A stretch of DNA of 64,000 bases from NCBI RefSeq assembly GCF_004123835.1, contig NZ_MZMU01000003.1, positions 1,550,001 to 1,614,000 of the forward strand, given 5' to 3'. Position numbers and translations under genes: made by a program. Source of the DNA: Rhizobium leguminosarum (GTDB lineage: Bacteria; Pseudomonadota; Alphaproteobacteria; Rhizobiales; Rhizobiaceae). Shown here piece after piece: positions 37,644 through 46,958 of the stretch. Below the pieces are notes generated by a model. That model did not search any database and was not told where the DNA came from. It saw only the letters and a list, made by a program, of their open reading frames with translations. Each line of letters starts with the position of its first letter. The stretch's first letter is position 1.

Positions 37644-40298
37644 TCAGCTCTTTTTCGATTTCGCGGGCGCTTTCGCCTTCGCTGCCTTCGGCTTGGCGGC
37701 CGTCTTGGTGGCCTTGGCTTCGGCGGCTGCCGCCTTCGGCTTGGCTTTCGCCTTGGCCGCCTTGCCGACCGGTGCCTTGCCGGCCTTTTCGACGATCAGC
37801 GTAAGTGCCTCCTCGACGGTGATCGCCTGCGGATCCTTACCCTTCGGCAGTGTCGCATTGACCTTGCCCCAGTTGACGTAGGGACCGTACTTGCCGTCGC
37901 GAACGGTGATGGCGCCGCCATCGGGATGATCGCCGAGCGTCTTCAGCGCCGCCGGCGTACCGCGCGCGCCCCGGCCGGGCCCCTGGTTCGCCTTTTCGGC
38001 GATGACCGTCACGGCACGGTTGAGGCCGACCGAGAACACGTCCTCGACAGTTTCCAGATTGGCATAGGAGCCGTCATGCAGGAGGAACGGCCCGTAGCGG
38101 CCGATGCCTGACGAAATCATCTTGCCCGATTCCGGGTGTTTGCCGATATCGCGCGGCAGCGAGATCAGCGCCATCGCCTTTTCATAGTCGATTTCCTCGG
38201 GCTTCCAGCCCTTTGGCAGCGAAGCTCGTTTGGCTTCCTTGCCGTCGCCACGCTGGATATAGGGGCCGAAGCGGCCGGAACGCAGCGTCAGCTCCTCGCC
38301 GGTCGTCGGATCGGTGCCGAGGTTCTTCGGCTCGTTGAGCGCAGCACCGTCAGCTTCCCCGCCGTTTTCGGAGGAGAGCTGGCGGGTGTAGTTGCAGTCC
38401 GGATAGTTCGAGCAGCCGACGAAGGCACCGTATTTGCCGAGCTTCAGCGACAGGTTGCCGGTGCCGCAGACCTGACAGATCCTGGGATCGCTGCCGTCCT
38501 CCCGTTTCGGGAAGACGAGGGGTGCCAGCGCCTCGTTCAGCGAATCGAGCACGTTGGTGACGCGCAGTTCCTTGGTGTCTTCGATCTGGGCGAAGAAATC
38601 CTTCCAGAAATCGCGCAGCACCTGCTTCCAGTTCAGCTCGCCGGCGGAAATCCGGTCGAGCTTTTCCTCGAGATCGGCAGTGAAGTCGTATTCGACATAT
38701 TTGGTGAAGAAGCTCTCGAGGAAAGCCGTCACCAGCCGGCCCTTGGCCTGTGGGATCAGCTTGCGCTTGTCGATCGTCACATAGTCGCGGTCGCGTAGCG
38801 TCGCAAGCGTCGCGGCATAAGTGGAGGGGCGGCCGATGCCGAGCTCTTCCATCTTCTTGATCAGCGAGGCTTCCGAATAGCGCGGCGGCGGTTCGGTGAA
38901 ATGCTGCGTCGAATTGATCTTCTGCTTGGCGAGCGCCTCGCGCGCATTGATCTCCGGCAGGCGGCCATCCTCGTCGCCGTCGTCGCTCTGCTCGCCATCT
39001 TCCTTCTGGTCGGTATAGGCGGCGATGAAACCATCGAAGCGGATGACCGAACCTACGGCGCGAAGCCCGGCTTTCTCGCCCTTGTTGTCGGCGGTGATTT
39101 CAGCCGTCGTGCGCTCGATCTCGGCCGACGCCATCTGGCTGGCGATGCCGCGCTTCCAGATCAGCTCGTACAGCCGGATCTGGTCGGCATCGAGGAATTT
39201 GCGCACACGATCGGGCGAACGATAGAAATCGGTCGGGCGGATCGCCTCGTGCGCCTCCTGGGCGTTCTTCGCTTTGGTCGAGTAGAAGCGCGGCTTCTCC
39301 GGCATGTAGCGCTCGCCGAACTGATCGACGATGGCGCTGCGCGCCGCGTCGATCGCCTCGGGCGCCATCTGCACGCCGTCGGTTCGCATATAGGTGATGA
39401 GACCGACCGTCTCGCCGCCGATATCGACACCCTCATAGAGCCTCTGCGCGATCTGCATGGTGCGCGAGGCGGAGAAGCCGAGATTGGAGGAGGCCGCCTG
39501 CTGCAGCGTCGAGGTCGTAAACGGCGGTCCCGGGTTGCGCTTGACCGGCTTCGCCTCGACCGTATCGACGACATAGCTCGCACCTTCGAGCAAGGCCTTG
39601 AGCCGGCCGGCATCCTCACCGTTGCCGATTGCGCGCGGCTGCAACCGTTTGCCGTTCGCCGCAACCAGTCTTGCTTCGAACTCGTCGCCGCGCGGCGTCT
39701 TCAGGAGCGCCGAGATGTTCCAGTATTCTTCCGAAATGAAGCGTTCGATCTCGGATTCGCGGTCGCAGACCAGGCGAAGCGCCACAGACTGAACTCGGCC
39801 GGCCGAACGTGCGCCGGGCAGCTTGCGCCAGAGCACCGGCGAAAGATTGAAGCCGACGAGATAGTCGAGCGCGCGGCGCGCCAGATAGGCGTCGACCAGC
39901 GGCACGTCGATGTCGCGCGGATCGGCCATCGCGTCGAGCACCGCCTTCTTGGTGATCGCATTGAAGACGACGCGCTTGACCGGTTTGCCGTTCAGCACGC
40001 GCTTCTTGTTCAGCATGTCGAGAACGTGCCAGGAAATCGCTTCGCCTTCGCGATCCGGGTCGGTCGCGAGAAACAGGCCATCGGCAGACTTCACCGCGTC
40101 GGCAATGTCTTTCATCCGCTTGGCGGAGGCGCTATCGACCTCCCAAAGCATTTCGAAATCCTGATCGGGGAGGACTGAGCCATCCTTGGCAGGCAGATCG
40201 CGCACATGGCCGAAGGAAGCGAGCACTTTGTATCCCGGACCCAGATACTTATTGATCGTCTTGGCCTTGGCAGGCGATTCCACCACTACAACATTCAT
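37644..40298 (-). CDS. topA: DNA topoisomerase I
   Basis: Type IA topoisomerase, 884 residues. The TOPRIM domain starts VVVESPAKAKTINKYLG and has DPDREGEAISWH; the catalytic tyrosine is in LITYMRTDGVQ (tyrosine near residue 300). A zinc-finger C-terminal motif CQVCGTGNLSLKLGKYGAF with CSNYPDC, further FGPY repeats, and a Lys/Ala-rich tail follow. It relaxes negative supercoils. It is 225 bp downstream of dprA on the same strand, and leads the topA-rnr-DUF983 group. Confidence 0.97.
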   Translation of the reverse strand: MNVVVVESPAKAKTINKYLGPGYKVLASFGHVRDLPAKDGSVLPDQDFEMLWEVDSASAKRMKDIADAVKSADGLFLATDPDREGEAISWHVLDMLNKKRVLNGKPVKRVVFNAITKKAVLDAMADPRDIDVPLVDAYLARRALDYLVGFNLSPVLWRKLPGARSAGRVQSVALRLVCDRESEIERFISEEYWNISALLKTPRGDEFEARLVAANGKRLQPRAIGNGEDAGRLKALLEGASYVVDTVEAKPVKRNPGPPFTTSTLQQAASSNLGFSASRTMQIAQRLYEGVDIGGETVGLITYMRTDGVQMAPEAIDAARSAIVDQFGERYMPEKPRFYSTKAKNAQEAHEAIRPTDFYRSPDRVRKFLDADQIRLYELIWKRGIASQMASAEIERTTAEITADNKGEKAGLRAVGSVIRFDGFIAAYTDQKEDGEQSDDGDEDGRLPEINAREALAKQKINSTQHFTEPPPRYSEASLIKKMEELGIGRPSTYAATLATLRDRDYVTIDKRKLIPQAKGRLVTAFLESFFTKYVEYDFTADLEEKLDRISAGELNWKQVLRDFWKDFFAQIEDTKELRVTNVLDSLNEALAPLVFPKREDGSDPRICQVCGTGNLSLKLGKYGAFVGCSNYPDCNYTRQLSSENGGEADGAALNEPKNLGTDPTTGEELTLRSGRFGPYIQRGDGKEAKRASLPKGWKPEEIDYEKAMALISLPRDIGKHPESGKMISSGIGRYGPFLLHDGSYANLETVEDVFSVGLNRAVTVIAEKANQGPGRGARGTPAALKTLGDHPDGGAITVRDGKYGPYVNWGKVNATLPKGKDPQAITVEEALTLIVEKAGKAPVGKAAKAKAKPKAAAAEAKATKTAAKPKAAKAKAPAKSKKS

Positions 40299-40523
40299 GA
40301 TGATTCTCTAAAAAGGAAACGACGCCAGCGTTGAAGCCAGCGCGACACACACCGCAACATGGATATCGGCCCTCCGACATGGACAGGGAAATCGCCGCGG
40401 TCAAGGGGTTTGATACAATTTTACCTCTTGCGTCTGCTGCAGCCAAAGCGAGAGTATTGTCAAAATACAATTCCAGATATGCTAAGCAAATCGCAAAGCC
40501 ACCGCCTAATGTCGTCCCCAGGT

Positions 40524-41666
40524 TCAATCGGAAAGCGAGACGAGGCCACCCTGATGCCGGTGCAGCCTGCCGGCAATATCGAGTTCCAGAAGGATGAGAT
40601 AGACCGCGGATGCCGACAAGCCGGTATGGCGGATGACGTCGTCAATCTCGACCGGCGTCGGCCCGAGCGCATCGATGAGGCGGTTTCGATCGGAATCGCC
40701 GGGCGGCACCGACATTGCCTTACCGTCGGGCGCCGGTTCCTCCGCCATCGATGACGGGAACAGGTCGAATTGTGCAAGCGGCGCCAAGGCCTCGACGACA
40801 TCGGCGGGTGCGGTGACGATCGAAGCGCCGTCCTTCAGCAGGCCGTTGGTGCCATGGCAGCGCGGATCGAGCGGCGAGCCGGGCACGGCAAACACCAGGC
40901 GGCCGAACTCGCCGGCAAGCCGCGCCGTGATCAGCGAGCCCGAACGCGTCGCCGCTTCGATGACGACGAGGCCGAGTCCGATGCCGGCGATCAGCCGGTT
41001 TCGGCGTGGGAAGTCGCGGGCGCGGGGTTCCCAGCCGAAGGGCATCTCGCTCACCGCCAGGCCATTGCCACTGGTTATCTCTTCGAGCAGGCCGATATTC
41101 TCCGGCGGGTAGGGCTGGTCGAGGCCGCCGGCGAGTGCTGCGATCGTGCCTGTGTCGAGGCTTGCCCGGTGGGCAGCGGTGTCGATGCCGCGCGCCAGGC
41201 CGGAGACCACGGTATAACCCGCCCGGCCGCAGTCGCGCGCCACCATCGCCGCGAATTTCGCGCCCGCGATCGAGGCGTTGCGCGAGCCGACGATGCCGAC
41301 GGCCGGTCGTTTGGCAGCGGCAAGCGCGCCCTTGACGGCCAGAAGCGGCGGTGCGCCGTCGATCTGCTTCAACGCTTGCGGATAGTCCGGCTCACCGATG
41401 CCGACGAAGCGGGCGCCGAAGCGACGTGCCGCCTCCAGTTCCCGATGCGCCTCGGCCTCGCTGGCGATGCGGATTGCCCGTATGGCGCCGCCACGCGCCG
41501 AAAGCTCCGGCAGCGCGGCAAGCGCTGCCTCGGCCGAGCCGAAATGATTGATGAGGTCGCGAAAGGTGGCAGGGCCGATATTGTCGGAACGGATGAGACG
41601 CAGCCAGGCAATTCTTTGCCGCTCGGTCAGCACGACGCCCTTTGATCCGGCGCTCAGCGCATCCAT
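40524..41666 (-). CDS. dprA: DNA-processing protein DprA
   Basis: A Rossmann-fold protein (380 residues) that loads RecA on incoming single-stranded DNA during transformation. GIVGSRNAS and [16 protein letters not shown], with the downstream [23 protein letters not shown] ([19 protein letters not shown]), are diagnostic. The C-terminus carries a winged-helix ([30 protein letters not shown]). The ATG at 41666 overlaps the plsY stop by one base (TAATG), so translation is coupled. DprA is widely conserved even in species not known to be competent. Confidence 0.95.
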   Translation of the reverse strand: MDALSAGSKGVVLTERQRIAWLRLIRSDNIGPATFRDLINHFGSAEAALAALPELSARGGAIRAIRIASEAEAHRELEAARRFGARFVGIGEPDYPQALKQIDGAPPLLAVKGALAAAKRPAVGIVGSRNASIAGAKFAAMVARDCGRAGYTVVSGLARGIDTAAHRASLDTGTIAALAGGLDQPYPPENIGLLEEITSGNGLAVSEMPFGWEPRARDFPRRNRLIAGIGLGLVVIEAATRSGSLITARLAGEFGRLVFAVPGSPLDPRCHGTNGLLKDGASIVTAPADVVEALAPLAQFDLFPSSMAEEPAPDGKAMSVPPGDSDRNRLIDALGPTPVEIDDVIRHTGLSASAVYLILLELDIAGRLHRHQGGLVSLSD

Positions 41667-42286
41667 TATCCCTTTGCCCCGATCTTGCTTTCCGTCCCGC
41701 CCATCAGGCGCGAAATATTCGCCTTGTGCTTCCAGTAGGAGATGAGGGTCATGATCGCCATCACTGCCGCAACCTTTTCGTTGCCCAGTATCCACAGCGC
41801 AACTGGAATGACAAGCATGGCAACCAGCGCCGACAGCGAGGAGTAGCGGGTGGTGAAGGCGACCGCCAGCCAGACGGCGGCGAAGAGCACGACCATGATC
41901 GGGGCGACGCCGAGCAGAGTGCCGATATAGGTGGCGACACCCTTGCCGCCTTTGAAGCCGATCCAGACCGGGAAGAGATGCCCGATGAAGGCGAAAAAGC
42001 CGGCGATGATCGCGGCCTCCTCACCGAGGAAATAGCCGACGACCCAGGCCGCGGCCGATGCCTTCAGCGCATCGAGGAGCAGTGTCACCGCGGCGAGCGT
42101 CCGGTTTCCTGTTCTCAGCACATTGGTCGCGCCGATATTGCCGGAGCCGATGCTGCGCACGTCGCCGAGGCCGGCGGCGCGCGTAAGGATCAGGCCGAAC
42201 GGGATCGAGCCGAAGAGATAACCGATAACGGCGGCGGCAAGCGCGATCGGCAGTGTGATCTGCCATGACATGAGATTGGATAACAT
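41666..42286 (-). CDS. plsY: Glycerol-3-phosphate acyltransferase PlsY
   Basis: A 206-residue inner-membrane acyltransferase that uses acyl-phosphate to acylate glycerol-3-phosphate, the first step of phospholipid synthesis. [15 protein letters not shown], the phosphate-binding motif, and [11 protein letters not shown] are present. About five helices. It is followed by dprA with a 1-bp overlap and preceded by the pyrC-like gene 78 bp away. Confidence 0.94.
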   Translation of the reverse strand: MLSNLMSWQITLPIALAAAVIGYLFGSIPFGLILTRAAGLGDVRSIGSGNIGATNVLRTGNRTLAAVTLLLDALKASAAAWVVGYFLGEEAAIIAGFFAFIGHLFPVWIGFKGGKGVATYIGTLLGVAPIMVVLFAAVWLAVAFTTRYSSLSALVAMLVIPVALWILGNEKVAAVMAIMTLISYWKHKANISRLMGGTESKIGAKG

Positions 42287-42364
42287 ATGCCCCCTCAGCC
42301 TCTCCGTGGCCTATCCTTGAGTCAGCCTTCTCCCGCTGGGGGATGGACGGCGATCGTGTCGGTT

Positions 42365-43654
42365 CTAAATTGCGTGGACAAGCTTTCCCGAGACGTATGT
42401 CGCGACCGCCCGCCCACTGAAGCGCGCATCCTCGAACGGCGTATTCTTCGAGCGGGAGAGAAGCATGTCTTTGGCGACAAGCCAAGGCTCATCGAGATCG
42501 ATCAGCGCGATATCGGCCGTAGCGCCCGGCTTCAGCGTGCCGGCATTCAGGCCGAAAATCTCAGCGGGGCGGGTGGACATCGCGTCGATCAGGCGCATCA
42601 GGCTCACCTGGCCGCCATGGTGAAGCCTGAGCGCTGCTGCCAGCATGGTTTCGAGGCCAATCGCGCCATCCTCCGCCTCGCCGAAGGGCAGGCGCTTCGT
42701 ATCGACGTCCTGCGGGTCATGCGAGGAGACGATGATATCGATCGCGCCGCTCGCAACGGCGTCGGCCATCGCCACCCGGTCGTCTTCCGGGCGCAGCGGC
42801 GGATAGAGCTTGAAGAAGGTGCGATATTCGCCGATGTCGTTTTCGTTGAGCGCCAGATTGTTGATCGAGATGCCGCAGGTCACCTTGGCGCCGCGGCTGC
42901 GGGCGCGCTCGATCGCCTCGACCGATTCCGGCACCGAGATCATCGCGGCGTGATAACGACCGCGCGTCAGCTGCGCGATCCTGAGATCGCGTTCGAGCGG
43001 GATGAGCTCGGCTTCCCTTGGAATGCCGGAGAGCCCGAGCCAGCTGGCAAAAAGCCCCTCATGCATGACGCCGTTGGCGCCGAGATATTTGTCGCGCGTC
43101 TCGCAGGACACGACAGCGCCGAATTCGCGCGCATAGGTCATGATCCGGCGCAGCACCTGCGTGTCGTGGACACTGGAATGGGCATCGGTGAAGGCAACGG
43201 CGCCCGCCTGCATCAGCAGGCCGATCTCCGTCATCTCCTCGCCGGCAAGGCCCTTGGTGATGGCGGCTGCCGGATAGACGTTGACGGCGGCCGTATCCCG
43301 CGCCGTCTTCTTGACGAATTCGACGAGCGCGATGTCGTCGATGATGGGATCGGTGTCCGGCATCATGATGATCGAGGTGACGCCGCCGGCTGCCGCCGCC
43401 CGGCTCGCCGAGGCGATCGTCTCGCGGTGCTCGCCGCCGGGTTCGCCGACATGGACGCGCGCATCGACAAGGCCGGGCGTCGCGACAAGGCCCGTGCAGT
43501 CGCGGATGACGGCGCCTTCCGGCGCGCCCTGGTTCAGCGCCTTGTGGCCGGCGGCGAGAATCATGCCGTTTTCGGCAATGATCGTCCCGACCTCGTCGAG
43601 ATTGCGCGATGGATCGATGATGCGGACGTTCTTGAGGACGATCGGGTTGCTCAT
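42365..43654 (-). CDS. Dihydroorotase homologue lacking the metal ligands (PyrC'-like)
   Basis: A 429-residue amidohydrolase-fold protein, immediately after pyrB with an ATGA overlap (43651-43654). Class I dihydroorotases have HxH in the first strand; here the sequence is DARVHVGEP with arginine at residue 66 in place of the first histidine. Other ligands are also missing: the HCED region reads SCET, the HxxH region reads HAAM, and the TDHAPH region reads SSHDPQ. This is the pattern of non-catalytic homologues such as PyrC' of Pseudomonas, which serve as structural partners of aspartate transcarbamoylase. An active dihydroorotase must be encoded elsewhere if that is right. Confidence 0.88.
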   Translation of the reverse strand: MSNPIVLKNVRIIDPSRNLDEVGTIIAENGMILAAGHKALNQGAPEGAVIRDCTGLVATPGLVDARVHVGEPGGEHRETIASASRAAAAGGVTSIIMMPDTDPIIDDIALVEFVKKTARDTAAVNVYPAAAITKGLAGEEMTEIGLLMQAGAVAFTDAHSSVHDTQVLRRIMTYAREFGAVVSCETRDKYLGANGVMHEGLFASWLGLSGIPREAELIPLERDLRIAQLTRGRYHAAMISVPESVEAIERARSRGAKVTCGISINNLALNENDIGEYRTFFKLYPPLRPEDDRVAMADAVASGAIDIIVSSHDPQDVDTKRLPFGEAEDGAIGLETMLAAALRLHHGGQVSLMRLIDAMSTRPAEIFGLNAGTLKPGATADIALIDLDEPWLVAKDMLLSRSKNTPFEDARFSGRAVATYVSGKLVHAI

Positions 43655-44607
43655 GCCATCATTCCATCGCTTCGGGGACCCTGGTTCTGCGAGACGAGCA
43701 GCGTCTCCATGACGGCCATGCGCACAGCGACCCCCATTTCCACCTGTTCGGCGATGACGCTCTGCGGCCCGTCCGCCACTTCCGAGGCGATCTCGACTCC
43801 GCGGTTCATCGGGCCGGGATGCATGACCAGCGCATCATCCTTCGCTGCCTTCAGTGTTTCGGCGTCGAGCCCGTAGAAGTGATAATATTCGCGCACCGAG
43901 GGCACGAAGGCGCCGGACATGCGCTCGCGCTGTAGCCGCAGCATCATCACCACGTCGGCGTCCTTCAGCCCTTCCTTCATCGAATGGAAGACCTCGACGC
44001 CCATCTCGGCGATGCCGGCAGGCAGGAGGGTCGCTGGCGCAACAACACGGACGCGGGCGCCCATCGCATTGAGCAGCAGGATATTGGAGCGCGCCACCCG
44101 CGAATGCAGCACGTCGCCGCAGATCGCCACGATGATGCGCGAAAGCTTGCCTTTGGCACGGCGGATCGTCAGCGCGTCGAGCAGTGCCTGGGTCGGATGT
44201 TCGTGCTGGCCGTCGCCGGCATTGACGACCGAGCAGGAGACCTTCTGAGCGAGAAGGGCGGCCGCACCCGCGCTCGAATGGCGGATCACCAGCACGTCGG
44301 GGCGCATCGCGTTCAGCGTCATCGCCGTGTCGATCAGCGTTTCGCCTTTCTTCACCGAGGAATTGCCGACCGACATGTTCATGACGTCGGCGCCGAGCCG
44401 TTTGCCGGCAAGCTCGAAGGAGGCCTGCGTGCGGGTCGATGCCTCGAAGAAGAGGTTGATCTGCGTCAGCCCGCGCAGCGTCGACGTTTTCTTTTCTCTC
44501 TGGCGGCTGATCTTGACGGCCTCGTCCGCCTTGTCGAGAAGATAGGTGATATCCTGCTCGGTGAGGCCCTTGATGCCGATAAGGTGGCGGTGGGGGAAAA
44601 AGACCAT
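43651..44607 (-). CDS. pyrB: Aspartate carbamoyltransferase catalytic subunit
   Basis: PyrB catalyses carbamoyl phosphate plus L-aspartate to carbamoyl aspartate, the second step of pyrimidine synthesis (318 residues). [11 protein letters not shown] is the carbamoyl-phosphate binding motif and HPTQALLDA plus the RLQRERM loop follow. The start MVFFPHRHL (44607) is chosen because the family begins there and the frame upstream looks unrelated. It overlaps the pyrC-like gene by 4 bp, suggesting a fixed stoichiometry of the two proteins. The upstream gap to the divergent acyl-CoA dehydrogenase (179 bp) must contain both promoters. Confidence 0.96.
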   Translation of the reverse strand: MVFFPHRHLIGIKGLTEQDITYLLDKADEAVKISRQREKKTSTLRGLTQINLFFEASTRTQASFELAGKRLGADVMNMSVGNSSVKKGETLIDTAMTLNAMRPDVLVIRHSSAGAAALLAQKVSCSVVNAGDGQHEHPTQALLDALTIRRAKGKLSRIIVAICGDVLHSRVARSNILLLNAMGARVRVVAPATLLPAGIAEMGVEVFHSMKEGLKDADVVMMLRLQRERMSGAFVPSVREYYHFYGLDAETLKAAKDDALVMHPGPMNRGVEIASEVADGPQSVIAEQVEMGVAVRMAVMETLLVSQNQGPRSDGMMA

Positions 44608-44786
44608 GACCCTGCCTCTTGCTGTCTCTGGCGGGTCTATAAAGAGTGCTGCCCGCCGGGGCAAGCATGTGCTGTGGGCAAAGGCTTATGTCCCCATGCA
44701 TTTTCGCCCGAATTCCGATAGAGCAGAATGAACCGAATCATAACTTCCGGTTTCCCTTTGCCGGGCTCTTACACTAGAAGCGAATT

Positions 44787-46445
44787 ATGACCTCCGCCAA
44801 CCGGACTGACGACAAACTCGCAGAACTCAACCAGCCGAGCCTGTGGTCCGGCATCAACGCCTATCGATCCGATCCGCTAATCGTCGATCTGACGGCTGCT
44901 CTGCCGCGCGGCATCCGCGAAGACCTGGAAAACATGGGCCGCTACGTCACCTCGCCGGAGGCGCAGGAGATGGCGCGCATGGCAAACCAGGGCGCGCCGC
45001 AGCTGCGAACCCACGGTCCGCGTGGCGAGCGCCTCGACGTCGTCGAATTCCATCCTGCCTGGCATGCATTGATGCGCCGCTCCATGTCGGTCGGCCTGCA
45101 TTCCTCCGTCTGGGATCCACAGGCCGACACCGACGCCAAGGACGAGGCCCACAAGGTTCGCGCCGCGCGGTTTTATCTGACGTCGCAGCTGGAATCCGGC
45201 CATCTCTGCCCGCTGACGATGACGAGCGCCTCCGTCGCGGCGCTCTCGGCTTCGCCCGCGGTACAGAAGGACTGGGCGCCGAAAATTCTCTCGCGCAAAT
45301 ATGATTCGTCGAACAAGCCCGCCATGCAGAAATCCGCCGTGACCATCGGCATGGGCATGACGGAAAAGCAGGGCGGCACGGATGTGCGCGCCAACAGGAG
45401 CGCTGCCGAAAAGGTCAGCGAGGGCATCTACCGGCTTTCCGGCCACAAGTGGTTCATGTCCGCGCCGATGAGCGATGCCTTCATCATGCTGGCGCAGACG
45501 AAGGAAGGCATGGGCTGCTTCCTCGTGCCGCGCCTTCTGGAGGATGGTTCCGCCAACGGGCTGCAATTCCAGCGGTTGAAGGACAAGGTCGGCAACCGCT
45601 CCAACGCCTCTTCCGAGGTCGAATTTACAGACACGTTCGGTTTCCTGCTCGGTGGTCCGGATGCCGGCATCCGCACCATCCTCGACATGGTGACGCTGAC
45701 CCGGCTCGACTGCGCGCTGGCCTCGTCAGGCATGATGCGCGCCTCGCTCGCCGAAGCTGTGCACCACACCCGCGGCCGCAGCGTCTTCGGCAAGATGCTC
45801 GTCAACCAGCCGATCATGACGCGCGTGCTCGCCGACATGGCGCTCGATGTCGCCGCCGCAACGGCACTGTCCTTCCGTCTAGCCGACGCCTTCGACAAGG
45901 CGCGCGGCAATGCCGAGGAAGCGGCCTATGCCCGCGTCATGACGCCGGTCGCCAAATACTGGTGCTGCAAGATCGCGCCCGCGCTGATCTACGAGGCGAT
46001 GGAATGCATCGGCGGCAACGGCTACATCGAAGAGCGCCCGATCGCCCGCCATTACCGCGAGGCTCCCGTCAACGCCATCTGGGAAGGCTCCGGCAACGTC
46101 ATGGCGCTCGACGTGCTGCGCGTGCTCAACCGCGGCAAGGATCTGTTCGAAACGGTCTTTGCCGGCCTTGCCCGCGATCTCGGCCCTGCCGGCAAGAAGA
46201 CGATCGACGTGCTGCGCGCCGCAATCGCGCTGTGCGAACAGGATGAGGGCGCCGCACGCCTGCTCGTCGAGCAGCTGGCGCTCGCCGCCGGTGCAGCCGA
46301 ACTCTATCGCCTTGGGGCAGGGCGCATTGCCGATGCCTTCATCGAGACGCGTCTTGCCGGCGGCTGGCGCTCCACCTACGGCATGCTCGATTCCCGCTTC
46401 GACGCCAGCTACATCGTCGACCTGCTCTATCCGCCGGCGGCCTGA
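44787..46445 (+). CDS. Acyl-CoA dehydrogenase, AidB-like
   Basis: A 552-residue flavoprotein with the AidB-type architecture: an N-terminal extension, then GMGMTEKQGGTDVRANRS (FAD/substrate region) and the C-terminal helical domain with CIGGNGYIEERPIARHYREA and the NAIWEGSGN motif. AidB proteins are linked to the adaptive response to alkylation; other members are isovaleryl-CoA-type dehydrogenases. The substrate is not evident from the sequence. It is divergent from pyrB and followed by the composite repeat region. Confidence 0.88.
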   Translation: MTSANRTDDKLAELNQPSLWSGINAYRSDPLIVDLTAALPRGIREDLENMGRYVTSPEAQEMARMANQGAPQLRTHGPRGERLDVVEFHPAWHALMRRSMSVGLHSSVWDPQADTDAKDEAHKVRAARFYLTSQLESGHLCPLTMTSASVAALSASPAVQKDWAPKILSRKYDSSNKPAMQKSAVTIGMGMTEKQGGTDVRANRSAAEKVSEGIYRLSGHKWFMSAPMSDAFIMLAQTKEGMGCFLVPRLLEDGSANGLQFQRLKDKVGNRSNASSEVEFTDTFGFLLGGPDAGIRTILDMVTLTRLDCALASSGMMRASLAEAVHHTRGRSVFGKMLVNQPIMTRVLADMALDVAAATALSFRLADAFDKARGNAEEAAYARVMTPVAKYWCCKIAPALIYEAMECIGGNGYIEERPIARHYREAPVNAIWEGSGNVMALDVLRVLNRGKDLFETVFAGLARDLGPAGKKTIDVLRAAIALCEQDEGAARLLVEQLALAAGAAELYRLGAGRIADAFIETRLAGGWRSTYGMLDSRFDASYIVDLLYPPAA

Positions 46446-46517
46446 TCGCCGCCGCGGGAATGATGGTTACTCTTCGCTGGCGTCGAGCCGAGCGATATCG
46501 AAGCGCTTTACGCCGAT

Positions 46518-46826
46518 GGCTGCCCCTCACCCTAACCCTCATAGGCGCTAGGTTAGGCTCTAAGCCGACGGGCAGCCGCGCCTCAACCTTCGGCCAGGGG
46601 TCCACAATATCGGGTCAAATCGACATCCCGGGTTTGATTCACATCCATAGTCTTGGCTGTCTATACCCTAACCTAGCGCCTATGACCCTAACCCTCTCCC
46701 CGTAAACGGGGCGAGGGGACGTACCAAACGCAGCGTCGAGGTTGGGGGAGGCCGGTGCGGCATATCCCCTTCGCCCCGTTTACGGGGAGAAGGTGGCGGC
46801 AGCCGGATGAGGGGCTGGTCTCGGCG
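46518..46826. repeat. Rhizobial intergenic repeat (RIME-like), copy 2, interrupted by an insertion
   Basis: The gap between the acyl-CoA dehydrogenase and rne carries the same modules as copy 1: CTGCCCCTCACCCTAAC, CCCCGTAAACGGGG, CCCCGTTTACGGGGAG and GGTGGCGGCAGCCGGATGAG. Its outer ends form an inverted repeat (GCCCCTCA ... TGAGGGGC type). The left arm is split at 46540-46684 by a 145-bp sequence with its own inverted ends. Confidence 0.75.
46540..46684. mobile_element. Putative 145-bp MITE-like insertion with 18-bp inverted ends
   Basis: CATAGGCGCTAGGTTAGG (46540-46557) and its exact reverse complement (46667-46684) bound the element. The 11-bp direct repeat ACCCTAACCCT is found immediately outside both ends (46529-46539 and 46685-46695), as expected for a target-site duplication. 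Removing the element restores an uninterrupted repeat CTCACCCTAACCCTCTCCCC. The interior has no protein frame. It is a non-autonomous element by size; the mobilising transposase is unknown. Confidence 0.6.
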
Positions 46827-46903
46827 ACTTCCCGGGGCCGGGCTCGAAGACGCGCAACAGCAAAGACCACGCTGATTCCAACGATACTCTCGCCATAAAC
46901 GAA

Positions 46904-46929
46904 AATCCGGCCGCGTCGCCGCGGCCGGA
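46904..46929 (-). terminator. rne terminator
   Basis: Perfect 11-bp stem ATCCGGCCGCG / CGCGGCCGGAT around a TCGC loop, followed on the minus strand by TTTTCGTTT. It lies about 30 bp after the rne stop. Confidence 0.8.
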
Positions 46930-46958
46930 TATCAATGCTTACGTCCGAAAATTAGCGT

